Positions 4,449-5,142 of a stretch of 5,142 nt of DNA are shown here, piece by piece; within the stretch, counting starts at the first letter, position 1; each line of letters starts with the position of its first letter. The stretch comes from Thermoanaerobaculia bacterium (GTDB taxonomy: Bacteria; Acidobacteriota; Thermoanaerobaculia; Multivoradales; UBA5704), in assembly GCA_025937035.1 (NCBI GenBank), contig JAICSG010000353.1, forward strand, positions 1 through 5,142. Direction: 5' to 3'. The notes beneath the pieces were generated by a model. That model saw only the letters and a list, made by a program, of their open reading frames with translations, was not told the DNA's origin and searched no databases. A program made the position numbers and the translations under genes.

Positions 4449-5142
4449 GCCCTGGGAGCTCTCCGTCGAGGAGATCGCCGGCCGGGTGCGCCGCCGCGAG
4501 GTGTCGGCCGCCGAGGTGCTGGAGTCCTGCCTCGCCCGCACCGCCCAGGTCGAGCCGCTGATCGGCGCCTATCTGGAGATTTTCGAGGCCGAGTCCCGCG
4601 TCCGCGCGGCGGAGATCGACCGCCGGATCGCCGCCGGGGAGGACGTGGGGCCGCTCGCCGGCGTCCCCGTGGCGCTCAAGGACAATCTGAGCATCGAGGG
4701 GCGGGCCCTCACCTGCGCCTCGCGCATCCTCTCCGGCTACGTGGCCCCGTACACCGCCACCGCCGTCGAGCGGCTGCTCGCCGCCGGAGCCGTGCCGGTG
4801 GGACGGGCCAACATGGACGAATTCGCCATGGGCTCGTCCTGCGAGAATTCGGCCTACCAGAAGACCCGCAACCCGTGGGACCTCGCCACGGTGCCCGGCG
4901 GCTCCAGCGGCGGTCCGGCCGCGGCGGTGGCGGCGGGGAGCGTCCCCCTCTCCCTGGGGTCGGACACCGGCGGCTCGATCCGCCAGCCGGCGGCCCTCTG
5001 CGGCGTCGTGGGGGTGAAGCCCACCTACGGCCGGGTCTCCCGCTATGGGCTGGTGGCCTTCGCCTCCTCGCTCGATCAGATCGGCCCCTTCGCGCGCAAC
5101 GTGCGCGACGCCGCCCTGGGCCTCCGGGTGATCGCCGGGGCC
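4441..5142 (+). CDS. gatA: Aspartyl/glutamyl-tRNA amidotransferase subunit A, amidase, N-terminal 234 residues (cut by the window edge)
   Basis: GatA is the glutaminase subunit of GatCAB. It releases ammonia from glutamine and sends it to GatB for amidation of the misacylated tRNA. The visible part has the full amidase-signature triad: Lys80 in PVALKDN, cis-Ser155 in PGGSSGG and nucleophile Ser179 in [12 protein letters not shown]. The 24-residue gap between the serines is the expected one, and positions are one higher than I recall for Staphylococcus aureus GatA (K79, S154, S178). [14 protein letters not shown] (124-137) and [14 protein letters not shown] (191-204) further support GatA over a generic amidase. 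Pro159 follows GGSSGG where Ser or Ala is more usual, a minor oddity. It is translationally coupled to gatC by an 8-bp overlap. About half the protein lies beyond the edge, and gatB may follow or be elsewhere. Confidence 0.96.
   Translation, partial: MPEPWELSVEEIAGRVRRREVSAAEVLESCLARTAQVEPLIGAYLEIFEAESRVRAAEIDRRIAAGEDVGPLAGVPVALKDNLSIEGRALTCASRILSGYVAPYTATAVERLLAAGAVPVGRANMDEFAMGSSCENSAYQKTRNPWDLATVPGGSSGGPAAAVAAGSVPLSLGSDTGGSIRQPAALCGVVGVKPTYGRVSRYGLVAFASSLDQIGPFARNVRDAALGLRVIAGA

Noticed and set aside
1..5142. A defence, toxin-antitoxin, prophage or other new multi-gene system
   Set aside because: The complete genes belong to recognisable families with household or motility roles, and no transposase, integrase, nuclease, toxin-like or phage gene was seen on either strand.

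Overview
This is a GC-rich bacterial window with four complete genes, one gene cut off at the right edge and one gene fragment at the left edge. The best taxonomic clue is the secreted protein at 3059-4099. It resembles the VWFA-related family best known from Acidobacteriota, so I infer an acidobacterium or a relative. This rests on remembered family features, not on a search.

Layout: (1) 1-99, minus strand, is the 3' part of a conserved-looking reading frame whose expected N-terminal half is absent. (2) 105-189 holds a 19-bp perfect inverted repeat and extra copies of its core heptamer. (3) 248-1684, plus strand, is a PilT/PilU-type retraction ATPase with an added C-terminal coiled coil. (4) 1691-1778 is a strongly 10-bp-periodic inverted heptamer array between convergent genes. 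(5) 1748-3025, minus strand, is a class II tRNA nucleotidyltransferase/poly(A) polymerase-type enzyme. (6) 3059-4099, plus strand, is the secreted VWFA-related protein, divergent from gene 5 across only 33 bp. (7) 4161-4448 and 4441-5142, plus strand, are gatC and the first 234 codons of gatA, overlapping by 8 bp.

The gatCA pair serves Asn/Gln-tRNA amidotransfer and the nucleotidyltransferase serves tRNA 3'-end maturation, so both belong to tRNA metabolism, but they are not one operon. The pilT-like gene stands alone, with no other pilus gene in view. No RNA gene, CRISPR array, transposase or phage gene was seen.

The least ordinary features are not the proteins. Two inverted heptamer arrays flank the pilT-like gene, and their core words (CAGGGAC and CACGGAC) differ by one base. 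The second array runs into the 3' end of the nucleotidyltransferase gene and supplies its last nine codons and stop. In addition, all four transcription-initial genes have a TANNNT box close to the start codon and no usable Shine-Dalgarno sequence, which suggests leaderless or very short-leader mRNAs. The internal gene gatA does have a Shine-Dalgarno sequence. I found no convincing new multi-gene system.
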